The notes under the pieces were generated by a model. That model did no database searches. It saw only the letters and a list, made by a program, of their open reading frames with translations, and was not told the DNA's origin. A stretch of 64,000 nucleotides of DNA from Hydractinia symbiolongicarpus (lineage: Eukaryota > Cnidaria > Hydrozoa > Anthoathecata > Hydractiniidae). Made by a program: the position numbers and the translations under genes. This document shows, one piece after another, positions 60,571 to 64,000 of the stretch (the first letter of the stretch is position 1; every line of letters begins with the position of its first letter). The DNA is taken from assembly GCF_029227915.1 (NCBI RefSeq), contig NC_079885.1, forward strand, positions 7,130,001 to 7,194,000, read 5' to 3'.

Positions 60571-63284
60571 ATGGCAAGCACAGAGCCACCGATACCACAC
60601 AGAGCTCATTGTTGGAGGAGAACATCTACGAAGTTGTTAGAAGAATCTGAAACAAGAATGCTGGAAGGTGAGTGACAAAACAAAATTTTGTGAATAATTT
60701 AAAAAGTAAAAATTGGAATGGATTGTTAAAATGTTTTAGATGAAATGATAAACAAGCACATAAAGTGCACGTGTTTGAGTAACTGCAAACCATGGATGAA
60801 ACTTAGGGTACGTGTCAGACAAAACATAGATCAAATTAATAAGCACATCGATGCTTGATTAAGCTTTACATAAGCTTCCTGCGACACAGGTTCGTTTAGG
60901 GACTCAGGTCTGATTCTCCAGGCCTAAATAAGCATGCACGATAGATATACACGTAGGAAAAACTCAATAAAACCACAGATTTCAGTAAACACAGGGGTCA
61001 AATTTGGCACTTTGGTTTAATAAGGCACCAATATTCAATTAGGCACATATACCATATATGCTTGATTAAATAAATTTACCCAATTTAATACAATATTCAA
61101 TTAGGCGCATATATTCAATTAGACACATATATTCATTTTAATTTTGTGTGTATTAAAAGAAACTTCTGCATAGATAAGAGTTACCTATCTGTCACTTAAA
61201 TTCCACCAGCTATTATTAGCCCCTTTCTCTACTTTCTCTACCTTTTGTTTTAGGTGTGAAAAATCCAATTGAAACTTCTTTTACAAAAATATCCCATGGC
61301 AACCACATACGTACAATTAAAGTAGGAAAGCATTCCGATCGGATTCCACTGGTGTTACTACACGGCTTCGCGGGAGGTCTTGGATTTTGGACTTTAAATC
61401 TCGATTCGTTGTCTCAAAAACAAAACGTCTACGCCATCGATATACTTGGTTTTGGGCGTAGTTCGCGACCAAAATTTTCAGCAGACCCAAGCGAAGCAGA
61501 AGCCGTATTCACGAAGTCTCTTGAAGAATGGAGAATAGAAATAGGGTTGGAAGATTTTATCCTCGTAGGTCATAGTTTTGGCGGATATCTCGCAGCGGCT
61601 TATACACTTTCGCATCCCAAGCGAGTTAAACACCTAATTCTTGTTGATCCATGGGGATTTCCCGAAGTTCCCGAACCGGGTGACGAGCCTATTCAAATAC
61701 CCGGCTTTGTAAAGTTGTTGGTGAATGCGATAACCTCTTTTAATCTGTTGGCTGTTATAAGAGCAGCTGGACCGCTCGGTATGTTATGATTATTCATCTA
61801 TGTGTGTCAAGTACGATCTGATGTCTGATTGCTATCACAATTTATTACATAAACTGAGAAAACTACTTTAAGTGGAGAAAATTTGCGGACGAAAAATTTT
61901 CGAAATTAAACATTCTCGAATGATCCATATTAAAATATTTTGCGAACAAAAATTTTCGTAAATCGGAAAAAAATCTATCGGAAAATTAGGCAAAACACTA
62001 AAGTTTAATCTTAAAAAATTGAGCATTGAGCCCCTAACGTATTCTTTTATTATTAAAGCACAACGTAGGAACTGAAATTGACAAATTTTCGACGTGATTT
62101 TCCGAATAAATTTGTCGCGTAAAAGGGAATGAAAAGTTGTTCACGTTCATAAACTTTCGCGAATGGAATTGATGTTCTTTGGAAATTTTGCGACATCAAC
62201 TTTCGCAAATCCGCGAAATATTTGGCACTTAAGGTAGACAAAATAGCAGCAGTTCCTTTCACTATTCTAAACACTAACTGGCGAAATACTATATCTTTCA
62301 ATATTTACAAAGCGGCTGTCTCTTTTTTCAATGTCTTCCTTTGTTGCGGTTTCTTTCGGAAATTCCAAAAATAAAGAATTCCATGTGTTCCTCGGTGGGT
62401 GACATTATCCGAGAAATAAAAGTTTTAGGATATTTGTGTAGGTTGTTACATGGTACGGAAATTTAATGGCGATTTTTTTTCGGTGGATTTTATCTCCGAG
62501 CGTTTGAACTTAAAGGAAATTTAAAGTACATTCCAGAATGTAATTTCTTGCCGTCTGTTTTCTAGGACCTGGTTTAGTAAAAAGAGCTAGATCTGACTTG
62601 AAATTAAAATTTGAGCGTATATATGGTGAAGGTGATGCAAGAATTATGGATTACATTTATCACTGCAACGCACAGGATCCCAGGTAGGCCTAACATGGAG
62701 GTATATTGGTTTAATATTTTGTGATTTAGTCCGTAGGCTTGTATCATACGTTAACGCCAATGCTAAAGTCAACGACAACGCCAAACTCTGATATTAAGCA
62801 CATAATATAACGTACTCTGGTGCATTTGTAAAAAAGAATGGGACGTTGTCCACAAGGATCTTTGTTTCTTTGTAATTAACTTAGACGAGAGCTGCGGTAC
62901 GAAGTTTGAGAAAATCTCCTGCCAAATTGATTTAATATACTTGTCTTTTTTTACAGTGGTGAAACCGCTTTTATGAACATGGCCGACATCAATCCATTTC
63001 CTTACGCCAAAAACCCAATGATAACCCGTTTAAAAGACATTCAAACATCGATTTCGCTTTTTTATGGCGAAAAGTCATGGATGGAACTAATATCGGACTT
63101 TAATTCGCTTGTTAATGTGCATGAAGACATCACAGTTGAAGAGTTAAAAGGAGCTAGTCATCATGTGTATGCTGATAACTCTGACGAATTTAACGAAGCT
63201 GTCAATAAAATTTGCGATATAAAAGAATTTGAAAGACATTATCATATTTCGCCATCCAAAATAAATAAGGAAACGTCTGTATAG
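60571..63284 (+). CDS. ABHD4/ABHD5-like alpha/beta hydrolase, copy 2
   Basis: Exons 60571-60667, 61254-61778, 62566-62683 and 62957-63284 join to 1068 nt, 355 aa. Intron positions and phases are identical to copy 1, and exons 2 and 3 have the same lengths (525 and 118 nt), so the two are a tandem duplication. Nucleophile elbow GHSFGG (S140); LLHGFAGGLGFW; DILGFGRSSRP; DPWGFPE; YIYHCNAQ; HHVYAD with H315-x4-D320. Again Glu (E290 in WMEL) at the expected acidic position. The N-terminus is diverged (MASTEPPIPHRAHCWRR) with a single Trp, and the IPYGWAK segment of copy 1 is changed to NPFPYAK. It ends NKETSV, shorter than copy 1. A poly(A) signal AATAAA lies at 63450-63455. Confidence 0.92.
61010..61140. 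repeat. Short ATTCAATTAGGCACATAT repeats
   Basis: Four spaced variants of ATATTCAATTAGGCACATAT within 130 bp of intron 1 of ABHD copy 2. Simple diverged tandem repeat. Confidence 0.6.
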
Positions 63285-64000
63285 TGTTTCAAAGACACGT
63301 ATAAGATTACGCTCATAGCGGTTGCCATGTAAATGCAAACTTCTACGTAGGCCCTGTTTTCGCTTTTAGATGTTCACACGAAAAAAAAGTCACAAGGGAT
63401 TGCCTTGAGCACTTGTACGAGTCTTTCCTGAAATAAGTATTCGTGTTTGAATAAAAATGTCTTAATAGCAATAAAATCTTAAATCTCAGTATCCAACCTC
63501 GTCCCTTCTGGCTTTTTGTATTTGGACAGTCGTCTAAATATAAAAGGTCTAACAAGTCCTGGGAACGAGGTTGTGTCATATCTTAAGGTCTTCTACATTA
63601 AAATTCAATCAGCAAAAAGGGTGACTATTTACATGATGTTCCAATTTGGGTTGAATTTAATTTCGTAGGTGAAGTGGCCCGTAAAGGACCACTACTTTGT
63701 TTGTCACTTTGGGCATGCGCACTGTTTAAACACCGCATTTCACTCTCGTGTGAAAGGTTTACATGGAACTTTCGCACTAGCTGAAATTTAATTTTGGTTA
63801 AATGAAATTTCAGCAGAAGTGACTTTCTCTTCGCCTGAAGTAATGAAAACTCGTGTTAACTGTGAAATACACCGTAAACTGGATTGACTTAAATTGGTTC
63901 GAGCTCACTTTGGGTATCATGTAAACAGTCTCCTATGTTTTTTTAACCGCTGAATTTTTCTTAACTTTTTTTTTTACTCAACAAACAATTATATTATAAT
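63285..64000. other. 3' flank of ABHD copy 2 with hairpin repeats
   Basis: Contains poly(A) signals (63450-63455 and 63470-63475). It also has an inverted pair CCAACCTCGTCCC (63493-63505)/GGGAACGAGGTTG (63561-63573), an abundant-looking palindromic repeat. A GCTGAAATTT...AAATTTCAGC hairpin lies at about 63779-63815. No gene recognised to the window end. Confidence 0.5.

Overview
The window is animal nuclear DNA: AT-rich, with spliced genes, GT-AG introns and short exons. Every recognisable gene is a conserved metazoan type (TRIP13, KLHDC8-like kelch, FKBP51/52-like, CEP76, ZCCHC2/14-like, RNase P subunit POP4, a retinol-dehydrogenase-like SDR, two ABHD4/5-like hydrolases). The mix of small DNA transposons, mini-Helitrons, tRNA-derived SINEs, a tyrosine-recombinase remnant and a HIRAN-like remnant suggests a non-bilaterian invertebrate, most likely a cnidarian (possibly a hydrozoan). 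That assignment is inference.

Layout. At 1-7 kb, minus strand: the 5' four coding exons of TRIP13 (the gene runs off the left edge), then an intronless kelch gene and an intronless FKBP-TPR co-chaperone gene. From 7 to 18.7 kb there is no convincing host gene. This stretch is a repeat field: TIR elements with target-site duplications at 8.8, 9.7, 13.3 and 16.4 kb, SINE copies, a degenerate 52-bp minisatellite, and a tyrosine-recombinase reading frame split by a TA-flanked mariner-like element that itself carries a 53-bp tandem array.

At 18.75-28.06 kb lies a complete 11-exon CEP76 gene (656 aa by my joins; every splice phase agrees). Its introns hold a mini-Helitron, an element with a perfect 40-bp palindrome, and a SINE. 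At 29.19-44.88 kb is an 8-exon ZCCHC2/14-like gene (928 aa) with an N-terminal domain, a SAM domain and a CCHC knuckle. Its introns host a second mini-Helitron, a long inverted repeat enclosing one coding exon, a second 53-bp array, a LINE fragment and, on the opposite strand, a nested intronless four-TM gene.

POP4 (46.6 kb) and the SDR gene (48.1 kb) follow as single-exon coding regions. Around 51.4-52.9 kb is what looks like an internally deleted two-gene DNA transposon (DDE transposase and HIRAN-like protein, head to head). The right end carries a tandem pair of ABHD4/5-like hydrolases (374 and 355 aa) with identical intron positions and phases.

There is no operon-like functional grouping. 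The genes are unrelated housekeeping or cell-biology genes, and only the ABHD pair is functionally linked, by duplication. Several genes have a pyrimidine-rich AG within about 15 bases of the ATG. This fits 5'UTR introns or spliced-leader trans-splicing, which is known from Hydra.
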